NCBI GenBank assembly: GCA_913064925.1 | Contig: CAJYBN010000002.1 | Coordinates: 1 to 33,105, forward strand | Direction: 5' to 3' | Origin: an uncultured Peptococcaceae bacterium | Lineage (GTDB): Bacteria > Bacillota > Desulfotomaculia > Desulfotomaculales > Desulfallaceae | DNA: 33,105 nt | In this document: positions 6,845 to 15,998 of the stretch, in pieces | Position numbering within the stretch: the first letter of the stretch is position 1 | Layout of the letters: each line of letters begins with the position of its first letter | The notes under the pieces: model-generated | Databases searched by the model: none | Told to the model about the DNA's origin: nothing | Seen by the model: only the letters and a program-made list of their open reading frames with translations | Translations under genes and position numbers: made by a program

Positions 6845-9583
6845 TCAATGACATGAGAAACTTTCGGGATGCCTCCGGGCTTGTCCCGGAAAAGGTACAC
6901 GAATTTTAACGGCACACACCTTCAGCTCGGGTATTTTGCAGATAGGATCTGTCGACGCAATGGTCAATACATTGGTTGGGGTTTCTTTAAAATGAAAAGT
7001 CATAAAGATGCTGCCCGGGGGAACAAAATCGGTTACCTGGACCCTGGTTGTAACCTTTCCGCGCCTTGATTCCACCACAATTCTATCTTTGTCCTTAATG
7101 CCGTACGCTTCGGCATCTTGCGGGTGCATCATCGCTAATTCTTCCGAGCGCAGTTCTTCCAGGTGGGAGCGCCTGCTCATGGTACCCGTGTGGAAGTGGT
7201 ACAGCATTCTACCGGTGATTAACAACAGCGGGTATTCTTCATCCGGTTCTTCCGCCGGGGGCACGTGCTCTACGCTGTGGAATTTGCCTTTGCCCCTGGC
7301 AAAACCGTCTGCGTGCAAATATGCTGTTCCGGGGTGACCGGGTGTGGGACAGGGCCAGTGTATACCTCCTTTTTCCAACCTGTGGTGGCTGATGCCGCCA
7401 TAAAGGGGTGCGCACCGGGCTATTTCCTCCATTATTTGTTCCGGTCCCCCGGGATACTGCCAAAAATGGCCCATTTTTTGCGCCAGCTCAATAATGATCT
7501 GCCAATCGGGTTTGGCGCTGCTGGTCGTGTCAATTGCTTTTCTTACCAGCTGTATACGGCGCTCAGTGTTGGTAAAGGTGCCATTCTTTTCCGCAAAGGT
7601 AACCGCGGGCAGCACGACTTCCGCCAGTTGAGCTGTTTCGGTCAAAAATATGTCCTGCACCACCAGGAATTCCAAAGCTTGCAGGGCTTCAACCACGCGG
7701 TTGCCGTCCGGATCCGATAATACAGGATTTTCACCCATGATGTACATGCATTTTATTTTGCCCTGCCGGGCTGCATCCGTCATTTCGGTTACCGTTAAAC
7801 CAACCTCTTGCGGCAATTTTGCCTGCCAGAACCGCTCAAAATTACTTTGCACATGCGGATCGTCCACCGGCTGGTAAGAAGGATAGTAATTGGGTAAACA
7901 GCCCATATCGCAGGCGCCCTGGACGTTATTTTGGCCTCTCAGGGGATCTACCCCCGTACCTGGCCGCCCGACATTGCCGGTTAAAATGGCTAAATTGGCC
8001 ACGGCCATCACGTTGTGAGTGCCGGATGCGTGCTGGGTAATGCCCATGGCGTAAATAATGGTGGCCTTTTCCGCCTTGCCGTACATACGGGCGGCTTGCT
8101 CAATTAAACCAGCTTCTACCCCGGTGATTTCCGCCACCCTTTCAGGCGTATATTTAGCTACAGTCTTCTTAAATTCTTCAAAACCTTCAGACCTTTCAGC
8201 CACAAATTGCTTATCCCACAAATCGTCTCTTAAAATTACGTGAGCCAGGCCGTTTAACAGTGCAATGTCAGTTCCCGGACGGTGTCTCAACCATAAATCG
8301 GCGTATTTCACCAGTTCAATTTTCCTGGGATCGGCTACAATCAGCTTTTTGCCGTTCTGTACGGCCTGTCTAATCCTGTATCCCGTCACCGGGTGAGCTT
8401 CGGTGGTATTAGATCCGATTACCAGTATCACATCGGTTTCCAGTATTTCGTTGATGGAGTTGGTCATTGCCCCGCTGCCAAATGCCGTTGCCAGACCGGC
8501 AACCGTGGAGCTGTGTCAGAGGCGGGCACAATGGTCAATGTTATTTGTCTGCAGTATGCTGCGCATGAATTTTTGAAACAGGTAATTTTCTTCGTTGGTG
8601 CACTTGGCGGAGCTCAAGCCCGCGAAGGCTCGACCGCCCCACTCATTTAAAATGTCTTTAAATCTGGCTGCCACGTAATTAAGCGCCTCATCCCAGCTAA
8701 CTTTTATAAATTTACCGTTCCTTTTAACCAGCGGGTCGGTAAGCCTGTCGGGGGAATGCACGTAATCCCAGCCAAACTGGCCCTTGCTGCACAAGTCTCC
8801 CAGGTTAGGCCCGGACCTGTCTGCCGCCACCCCGATAATGCGGTTGTCTTTGACCTTTAATTTAAGCTGGCAGCCAACACCGCAGTAGGGACAGGTGGTG
8901 GTAACCTTTTTTATTTCCCAGGGCCGCCCGGCCCACAGTGTGGATTTTTCCACCAGCGCCGCTACCGGGCAAACATTGACGCACATGCCGCAAAAAGTAC
9001 AGGTGGTTTCCTGCAAGGTATCGTCATAAGCCGATGTCACCTTGGTCTCAAAGCCGCGGTGCATAAAATCGTAAACGTAGGCGCCGTTTATTTCCGCACA
9101 AACTGTCACGCACTTGCCGCATCTGATGCATTTGCTGTAATCCCGGATGAAAAAAGGGTTGTTTGTGTCAATGGGATATTCTATGACCTCGCCCTTGTAG
9201 GGAGTGTCTTCCACTTTGTACCGGTAGCAGTAATCCTGTAACCGGCAATCCCCGTTACGCTCGCAGGTCAGACATCTCAGGTCATGATTGGCTATCAGCA
9301 GCCGGAGAATTTCCCGCCGGGCATTTATTACCCGGTCCGACTCGGTTAAAACCTCCATGCCATCGCTTACCGGCGTGGCGCAGGCCGCCATCAGCTTGCG
9401 AGCGCCTTTAACTTCCACTACGCACATGCGGCAGGCACCGGTGCCGGTAACATATAACCTTTCCTCGTAGCACAGCGTAGGAATATCAATGCCGTTCTCT
9501 TCCGCCGCTTTTAAGATTGTATAGTGCTTGGGTACGTGATACGTGGTTCCGTTTATGGTCACTTTGACCTTGTCCAAAACCAT
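6845..9583 (-). CDS. fdhA: Selenocysteine-containing formate dehydrogenase catalytic subunit (NuoG-like N-terminal FeS domains plus molybdopterin domain); UGA(Sec) at 8516-8518
   Basis: ORFs 8516..9610 and 6845..8467 are in the same frame: ...[50 protein letters not shown]...; likely start MVLDKVKVTINGTTYHVPK at 9583. Confidence 0.93.
8487..8503 (-). promoter_or_regulatory. bacterial SECIS hairpin
   Basis: Minus strand GTTGCC-GGTCT-GGCAAC about 13 nt after the UGA; apical GGUCU as in E. coli fdhF. Confidence 0.85.
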
Positions 9584-11366
9584 CACCTCCAGCCAGTACA
9601 ATGGCGCCAAATGGACATTTTTTTAAGCACTCGCCGCACTTTTTACACATTTCCGGGTCAATGCGATGGGGTTCTCCTTTTTTACCGGTTATGGCCCCAA
9701 CCGGGCAGTGTTTTAAGCAGAGGCCGCAGGCTTTACACTTTTCTTCTATAATCCGGTACGACAGCAAGGCCTTGCAAACACCGGCCGGGCATAACTTATT
9801 TTTTACATGCATCTCATATTCGGGCCTAAAATACTTGAGCGCGCTGAGCACCGGGTTGGGTGCCGACTGACCCAGGCCGCATAGGGAAGTATCAATAATG
9901 GTATGACCCAGGCTTTCCAATAAATCCAAATCTTGCAGCTCTCCTCTTCCCTCTACAATTCTTTCTAATATTTCCAGCAGCCTGGTGTTTCCTTCCCGGC
10001 AAGGAGTGCATTTGCCGCAGGCTTCCATCCTGGTAAACGAAAGAAAAAAACGGGCCAGTTCGACCATGCAGGTGTCTTCGTCCATGACCACCAAGCCGCC
10101 GGAACCCATCATGGCTCCCGCATCGATCAGCGAGTCATAATCAATGGGTAAATCCAAGTGCTGCGCTGATAAGCCCCCGCCGGAGGGCCCGCCAATCTGG
10201 ACGGCCTTGAATTTCTTACCGTTGGGAATCCCCCCGCCGATGTCAAATATTATTTCCCTTAAAGTTATGCCCATGGGAACCTCCACCAGGCCGGTGTTTT
10301 TAATCTTTCCCGTGAGGGCAAAAATTTTGGTACCTTTGCTTTGTTCCGTTCCAATGGCAGCGTAGGCTTCGGCTCCCATGTCAAAAATAATTGGCAGGTT
10401 GGCCAGGGTTTCCACGTTGTTGACAACGGTTGGGCGATCCCACAGGCCCTTGACCGCCGGAAAGGGCGGGCGGGGTCTGGGCATACCCCGGTTTCCCTGT
10501 ATGGATTCGATTAAAGCCGTTTCTTCGCCACAAACAAAGGCGCCGGCCCCCTGTTTGATATGTATGTCAAAATTAAACCCGCTGCCTAAAATATTCTCGC
10601 CGAGGAAACCTTTTTCCCGCGCTTCTTTGATGGCTATGTCCAGTCTTCGCACCGCCAGGGGGTATTCGGCTCGGATATAAACAAAACCTTCACCGGCCCC
10701 GATGGCATAACCAGCCGTTAACATGCCTTCCAAGACCCGGTGGGGGTCACCTTCCAAAATGCTGCGGTCCATAAAAGCCCCCGGGTCTCCTTCGTCGGCA
10801 TTACATATAATATATTTTTTATCCCCCCGGGCCTTACGGGCATACTCCCACTTTAAGCCGGTGGGAAAACCGCCCCCGCCGCGCCCCCGCAGGCCGGCCT
10901 TTTTAACCTCATCGATGACAGCGTCCGGCGACATTTTAAATACCTTTTGCAGGGTACGGTAACCTCCCGCATTTAAGTAATCTTCTATACTTTCAGGGTT
11001 GATTAAACCGCAATTTTTCAGTACCAGCCGCTTTTGTTTTTGGTAAAAGGGCACGTCATTCCTGGTTTTAACCCGGTTCCCGGTGTCGGGATCTTTATAT
11101 AACAGGTCTTCATACACACTTCCCTCCTGCAGGCTGTCCACCAGCTTGGCAACATGTTCTTTTGTAACCCGGCAGTAAAAATATCCTTCCGGCTCAACCA
11201 GCACCAGTGGACCCTGTTCACAAAAACCATGGCACCCGGTATATTTCAACTCAAACTGTTCTCCCAGTCCCCGGCCGGCAAGCTCGCTTTCCAGTGCGTC
11301 GTAAACCTCGCGGGAACGGGAGGAGACGCAGCCTGTTCCCCCGCAAACAAGTACTTTTCTTCTCAA
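9486..11366 (-). CDS. NuoF-like NADH-binding flavoprotein subunit (HndC/HydB family) with C-terminal 2x[4Fe-4S]
   Basis: GLRGRGGGGFPTGLKWEYARKA, CNADEGDPGAFMDR, ACGKCTPCREG, CKACGLCLKHCPVGAI, CKKCGECLKKCPFGAI. Confidence 0.93.
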   Translation of the reverse strand: MRRKVLVCGGTGCVSSRSREVYDALESELAGRGLGEQFELKYTGCHGFCEQGPLVLVEPEGYFYCRVTKEHVAKLVDSLQEGSVYEDLLYKDPDTGNRVKTRNDVPFYQKQKRLVLKNCGLINPESIEDYLNAGGYRTLQKVFKMSPDAVIDEVKKAGLRGRGGGGFPTGLKWEYARKARGDKKYIICNADEGDPGAFMDRSILEGDPHRVLEGMLTAGYAIGAGEGFVYIRAEYPLAVRRLDIAIKEAREKGFLGENILGSGFNFDIHIKQGAGAFVCGEETALIESIQGNRGMPRPRPPFPAVKGLWDRPTVVNNVETLANLPIIFDMGAEAYAAIGTEQSKGTKIFALTGKIKNTGLVEVPMGITLREIIFDIGGGIPNGKKFKAVQIGGPSGGGLSAQHLDLPIDYDSLIDAGAMMGSGGLVVMDEDTCMVELARFFLSFTRMEACGKCTPCREGNTRLLEILERIVEGRGELQDLDLLESLGHTIIDTSLCGLGQSAPNPVLSALKYFRPEYEMHVKNKLCPAGVCKALLSYRIIEEKCKACGLCLKHCPVGAITGKKGEPHRIDPEMCKKCGECLKKCPFGAIVLAGGDGFGQGQSDHKRNHVSRTQALYNLKSGGRERH

Positions 11367-11833
11367 TGGACCACCGCCGCCTCCTCCCTGTATTTTTCTA
11401 TAAGTTTGGGTACTTGACCGGGTGTCAGTTTACCGTAAGTTTCATCATTAATCGTTATCACCGGTGCCAGGCCACATGCCCCCAAACAAGCTACCTGGTC
11501 TAAAGTAAAAGTCAAGTCGGGTGTGGTGTGGCCCACCTTGATACCCAGTTCATCTTCCATCGCGAACAATACTTCCGCCGCTCCTCGCACATGGCAAGCG
11601 GTACCCATACAGACTTTAATGATATACCTGCCTCTGGGCGTAAGGTGGAACTGGTGGTAAAAAGTAGCCACGCCGGCTACCTTGGCCAAAGATATACCCA
11701 TTCCCGAAGCAATTTTTTCTAAAATTTCTCTGGACAGGTAACCATGCACCTTTTGGACTTCCTGCAGCAGGGGAACCAGTCCCCCCGGGATATGCCAGTA
11801 TTTTTCCAGCAGTTCATCTATGCCGGTATGCAC
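11363..11833 (-). CDS. NuoE-like [2Fe-2S] subunit (HndA family)
   Basis: CMGTACHVRGA ... CLGACGLAPV. Confidence 0.92.
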   Translation of the reverse strand: MHTGIDELLEKYWHIPGGLVPLLQEVQKVHGYLSREILEKIASGMGISLAKVAGVATFYHQFHLTPRGRYIIKVCMGTACHVRGAAEVLFAMEDELGIKVGHTTPDLTFTLDQVACLGACGLAPVITINDETYGKLTPGQVPKLIEKYREEAAVVH

Positions 11834-11839
11834 CTGTCA

Positions 11840-12697
11840 TCACTCCTCCACCCGTTTATACAAGTAAATAAACCAGTAGGCCAAACCTACAAAGACCCCC
11901 CCGCCGATGATATTTCCTATTGTTACCGGAATAAAATTTTTTATGATTGCATTTGGGACAGATAAAAGAACAATATCCAAGTGGGGGGCAGACGATGACA
12001 AAGCCTGCTGTACCGCAGGGACTGTTTTTAACATTAAAGCCATGGGAATAAAGTACATATTGGCAATGCTATGTTCAAAGCCCGATGCTACAAAGGCCGT
12101 GATGGGAAAAATAACGGCAAGCAGCTTATCCGTTAATGTGCGCCCGCTGTAACTCAGCCAAACCGCCAGTACCACTAATGTGTTGGCCAAAATGCCCCGC
12201 ACCATGGCGGTGAAAAAATCATTGCTTACCTTGCTAACACCAATTTTTACTGCTTCTACGGCAAAGGAATATTCTTTTAGAACCCATTGATTGGAATAAT
12301 AAACCAGTAATACTATACCAAAGGCCCCGATAAAATTACCGATATAGACCAGAAGCCAGTTGCGCATTAAATCTTTGAAGGTAATTTTTTTGGTCATATA
12401 GGCTATAAGCAATAGAGTATTGCCGGTAAAAAGCTCTGCTCCGGTGATAACCACTAAAATTAAGCCCATGGAGAAAACCAGGCCTCCCAGCAGCCTGGCC
12501 AGGCTGAAACCTACCTGGGCGTCAAATACCACCATAGTGTAAAATTCTCCCGCCAGGGCAATAAAAGCACCGGCCAAAATACCCAGCATCATGGTAGTTC
12601 TTAATGAGTACTTGGCCTTCTTTACTCCCAAGCTTTCGGCTTTTTCTGTTACCGCATCAGGTGTCAGGATATCTACAGTAATGTTTTGTTCACTCAT
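11840..12697 (-). CDS. focA: Formate/nitrite transporter family protein
   Basis: FNT-type membrane protein: GAELFTGNTLLL, NWLLVYIGNFIGA, GFEHSIANMYFIP, TIGNIIGGGVFVG; 6 bp upstream of the nuoE-like gene. Confidence 0.92.
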   Translation of the reverse strand: MSEQNITVDILTPDAVTEKAESLGVKKAKYSLRTTMMLGILAGAFIALAGEFYTMVVFDAQVGFSLARLLGGLVFSMGLILVVITGAELFTGNTLLLIAYMTKKITFKDLMRNWLLVYIGNFIGAFGIVLLVYYSNQWVLKEYSFAVEAVKIGVSKVSNDFFTAMVRGILANTLVVLAVWLSYSGRTLTDKLLAVIFPITAFVASGFEHSIANMYFIPMALMLKTVPAVQQALSSSAPHLDIVLLSVPNAIIKNFIPVTIGNIIGGGVFVGLAYWFIYLYKRVEE

Positions 12698-12753
12698 AAA
12701 CGGCCCTCCAACTATAGATACTTTATTTATTTTTACCGGAAATGCTTAATATA

Positions 12754-12795
12754 ACAAAAAGACGCCCCACTTTCGTGAGGCGCTCTTCTTTTTAA
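12754..12795. terminator. bidirectional-looking intrinsic terminator downstream of the FAD oxidoreductase gene
   Basis: GACGCCcCAC-TTTC-GTGaGGCGctc flanked by A-run and T-run. Confidence 0.8.
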
Positions 12796-12834
12796 AACAA
12801 AGGGTAAATGCACTGCTTCTGAAAATTATTTATC

Positions 12835-14016
12835 TTAGGCTAAAACGTTATGCTGTGAATTAAACATTTTGCCTTCAGCAAAACGATTAATGTCCAGCAT
12901 ACTTATATCAAAACTGGGCTTCTCGTCACGTACCAACTGCGCTACAATTTCGCCGATTGCCGGAGCCAACTTGAATCCGTGCCCGCTAAAACCTATCGCA
13001 CAAAAATAACCTTCCGGTCCTGCAGGGCGACCAATGGCCGGATTCCAGTCCGGAGTCACGCCATCGCTGCCGCCAAAAACAGTTTGCAACCGGGCCTCGG
13101 ATAGGAACGGCAATCGCTGGACTACTTTTTCAATTAATGCACAAAGCGTATCCATATCCGGATTAAATGAATAATTATCCGGATTAATTTCCTTGGCTGG
13201 ATCCTCTTTGTCCATCCCCAGCAGAATTGTACCCCCGCTTTCCGGCTTAATAAAAAATAAATTATCTTTGATCGAATTGTCAATTACGGTAGGGATCATG
13301 CGATGGTAAAAGCAGTCCGGCAGCAGCAGGCCATGCTGTAATGACATTATCTTTACCGGCACTTGAATATGAATTAGGTCATTAACCCGTTTACCCCACG
13401 GGCCAGCGGCATTGACAACCAGCCTGGTGGCAATTTTCCCGTGATCCGTAATTACACCAGCGATACGGTTTTTTTCTATTTCAATCCCTTCAACCAAAAC
13501 CCCGGTACAAAATCGCACACCAAAATCTTTAGCTCTTTTGGCATAACCTACTGTTACTGCGTAAGGATCGGCGTAACCGGCTTTTTTATCAAAAATGCCT
13601 ATCCCTACTCCATTGGTATCCAGCAAACCTACCGGCAAGAATTCCTTAAGTTCAGCGGGCTCAATTATATCTAATTCTACCCCCACCGACCTCTGCATAG
13701 CAGCATTTTCTTCAGCAGCCCGGCGGTCTTCCTCCCCTACCAACAACAACAATCCATTTTGGACAAAATTAATGGGCTCGCCCATTTCTTCTTCAAAGCT
13801 TTCCAGCTTCCTGCGGCTGTACAAAGCAAGTTCAACAAGCAACCTGTTAGAATAATGATGGCGGATCAAACCGGCAGCATGCCCGGTAGCTCCAGCTGCC
13901 AGCCCTGATTTTTCCAGAACCACGATTTTCCCCGTCCCAAGCTTGGCCAGGTGAAAGGCGATACTGGCTCCCATTACCCCGCCGCCTATAATTACTACAT
14001 CCGCGGTTTCAACCAT
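12835..14016 (-). CDS. FAD-dependent oxidoreductase (DAO family; sarcosine/glycine oxidase-like)
   Basis: ADVVIIGGGVMGASIAFHLAKLG Rossmann motif; IGFSGHGFKLAPAIGEIVAQL. Confidence 0.88.
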   Translation of the reverse strand: MVETADVVIIGGGVMGASIAFHLAKLGTGKIVVLEKSGLAAGATGHAAGLIRHHYSNRLLVELALYSRRKLESFEEEMGEPINFVQNGLLLLVGEEDRRAAEENAAMQRSVGVELDIIEPAELKEFLPVGLLDTNGVGIGIFDKKAGYADPYAVTVGYAKRAKDFGVRFCTGVLVEGIEIEKNRIAGVITDHGKIATRLVVNAAGPWGKRVNDLIHIQVPVKIMSLQHGLLLPDCFYHRMIPTVIDNSIKDNLFFIKPESGGTILLGMDKEDPAKEINPDNYSFNPDMDTLCALIEKVVQRLPFLSEARLQTVFGGSDGVTPDWNPAIGRPAGPEGYFCAIGFSGHGFKLAPAIGEIVAQLVRDEKPSFDISMLDINRFAEGKMFNSQHNVLA

Positions 14017-14060
14017 TATGCTCCTTCCTTTCCGCCCACAACTAACCCGTTACTATACGT

Positions 14061-15359
14061 TTAAAAATTTGGAACAGTGGTTCTTTCATATTCATCCCAC
14101 TGCCCCAGCGGAGCAGTAGCATCTATACCTAACTTGGATTGATGAATCCTGTGCGGGTCACGTGGAAAACCTACCGCTCTGGGAATAACCATGGTACCCC
14201 GTTCCGGGCAAAATCTGGTTGATACCGCCCACCATACATCCAGCGGATCGAACACGTCGACATCATGATCAACCACGACGCAGTTCTTCAGCCAGCTGTA
14301 GCTGCCAAATGCCGCCATTAATACGTTTTTGGCCTCTTCTTCAAATCTTTTTTCAATGGAGATAAAACAGGTGAAAATCATTGGTACAAGGCTAAGCGCT
14401 TTAATTTTTGCACCGGTTCCTTCCACGGCCTCATAAACTTTGGCCTCCCTGGACAAAGCCAGCAAGTGGGTATCTTCAATTGAACCCGCTTTAATTGCCT
14501 GCAGAAAGGGCTTTGTTCGCCTGGTGATGGCTTTGATATGCAGAACGTGGTTTTCCATAACCGGCACATAGTACCCCATAAAATCGCCAAAGGGACCTTC
14601 CGCTTCCCGTTCTTTTGGATAAACTACCCCCTCAATTACCATTTCGGCCCTTGCCGGCACTTCCAGGTCAACTGTTTTGCACTTGACCATTTCCACCGGC
14701 TCCCGGCGGAATCCACCCGCCATGGCAAATTCATCTACCCCAAAGGGCGGGCTTGAAGCTGCGGCAACCATATCCAACGGGTGATTGCCGAGCACAACAG
14801 CCACTTCCAGCGGCATGTTTCGTTTTTCCGCTTTTTCATAAATCTGGCCCAAATGTTGGGGGGGCATCATGCGAATACCCAGTTTATGGGATCCTTTGAG
14901 CTGCATCCGGTTGAATGATGCATTTCGGATACCCGTCTCCGGGTCACGGGCAATCACGATTCCCGCGGTAATATAGCGGCCCGCGTCACGCTCGGAATGA
15001 ATTAAAAACGGAAATTCTTCTATATTAACCTTGGAACCGGTCAGCACCACTTCCTGGACGGGCCCGTCTGGCACTATCTTTGGTTCAATAAGATTCTTGG
15101 AGCGTTTAATATATTCCGTCACCACTTCCTCGCGGGAACACCCAAAAGCTAGTGCTAAAAATTCCCTTCCGCCCAAAATATTGTTCACCAGCGGGTACTC
15201 AAAGCCTTCAATATTTTCAAAAATAACAGTCTGACCGGACCTTTCCTTTTGGCGCATTATTGCAGGAATCTTTTTTAGTGGAACAGCATCCTTAAGTCTA
15301 TACACCTTTCCCTGCTGTTCCAAAATCTCTAAAAAATCCCTTAAGTCCTGTATCATCAT
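14061..15359 (-). CDS. UbiD family (prenyl-FMN dependent) decarboxylase
   Basis: FNRMQLKG, GNHPLDMVAAASSPPFGVDEFAMAGGFR, PARAEMVIEGVVYPKEREAEGPFGDFMGYY. Confidence 0.92.
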   Translation of the reverse strand: MMIQDLRDFLEILEQQGKVYRLKDAVPLKKIPAIMRQKERSGQTVIFENIEGFEYPLVNNILGGREFLALAFGCSREEVVTEYIKRSKNLIEPKIVPDGPVQEVVLTGSKVNIEEFPFLIHSERDAGRYITAGIVIARDPETGIRNASFNRMQLKGSHKLGIRMMPPQHLGQIYEKAEKRNMPLEVAVVLGNHPLDMVAAASSPPFGVDEFAMAGGFRREPVEMVKCKTVDLEVPARAEMVIEGVVYPKEREAEGPFGDFMGYYVPVMENHVLHIKAITRRTKPFLQAIKAGSIEDTHLLALSREAKVYEAVEGTGAKIKALSLVPMIFTCFISIEKRFEEEAKNVLMAAFGSYSWLKNCVVVDHDVDVFDPLDVWWAVSTRFCPERGTMVIPRAVGFPRDPHRIHQSKLGIDATAPLGQWDEYERTTVPNF

Positions 15360-15943
15360 TTAATCTCCCTTCCTTTGTTGTTAACGGCCAAAAACCCCTG
15401 TATAAATCTATAGCCCTGCACCCCTCCTACTTCACCCGTGCTACCGTCAATCACGCGGGAAACCTTTGGTCCCCGGGTCCCGTTAACACCGACCAGCCAG
15501 AAGGGCTTATATACCAGCTGCCAGTTTACTATTGTTTCCCGGGCTTTTGGCGATGCGCAAAAAATATGTTTTAGTGAAAAACGGCTCCTGGCTTTAAAGG
15601 CCTGGATCCCCAATTGCCCGGCCTCTTCAACCGACAAAATTGGACGGAGCAAAGATGCATCCTCGTTCCTCAAGCTGCCCTGTTCAAGCAAGGTGGCAAT
15701 TAACGTAAAACAGCCCCTTATTGCATCGACAGCAAAATATACTTTTGTAGACTTGGATCCCAGCCAACTTTTGGTATCTAAACGTACTTCAAATAGATAA
15801 AACGGATAATAATAAAGGGCACAATCTTTATTTAAATCCATATTTTTCTGAGGCCCGTAAATCCGGTTAATGAGTTCGGGGATATTGTTCCTGTTTATGT
15901 TTAGGGGGGCATATAAAGTTAAACCCTTTCCTGTTTCTGTCAA
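15356..15943 (-). CDS. Hypothetical 195-aa protein, translationally coupled to ubiD, apparently with internal duplication
   Basis: ATGA overlap with the UbiD start; repeats YYYPFYLFEVRL...KVYFAVDAIRG and VYKPFWLVGVNG...KVSRVIDGSTGEV. Confidence 0.75.
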   Translation of the reverse strand: MTETGKGLTLYAPLNINRNNIPELINRIYGPQKNMDLNKDCALYYYPFYLFEVRLDTKSWLGSKSTKVYFAVDAIRGCFTLIATLLEQGSLRNEDASLLRPILSVEEAGQLGIQAFKARSRFSLKHIFCASPKARETIVNWQLVYKPFWLVGVNGTRGPKVSRVIDGSTGEVGGVQGYRFIQGFLAVNNKGREIK

Positions 15944-15998
15944 GCGTTTCCCTCCGTTTAAACCGGTTCAACCTCAATAAATACGCCGGGAGAACCAA

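Noticed and set aside
6718-6915. 65-aa minus ORF (MPLKFVYLFRDKPGG...)
   Set aside because: Overlaps the fdhA end in a hairpin-rich region and has no clear own RBS; treated as part of a possible structured element.
6845-8467. Treating this ORF as a separate gene or fdhA as a nonsense pseudogene
   Set aside because: In frame with the upstream ORF; UGA at the Sec position and SECIS hairpin explain the break.
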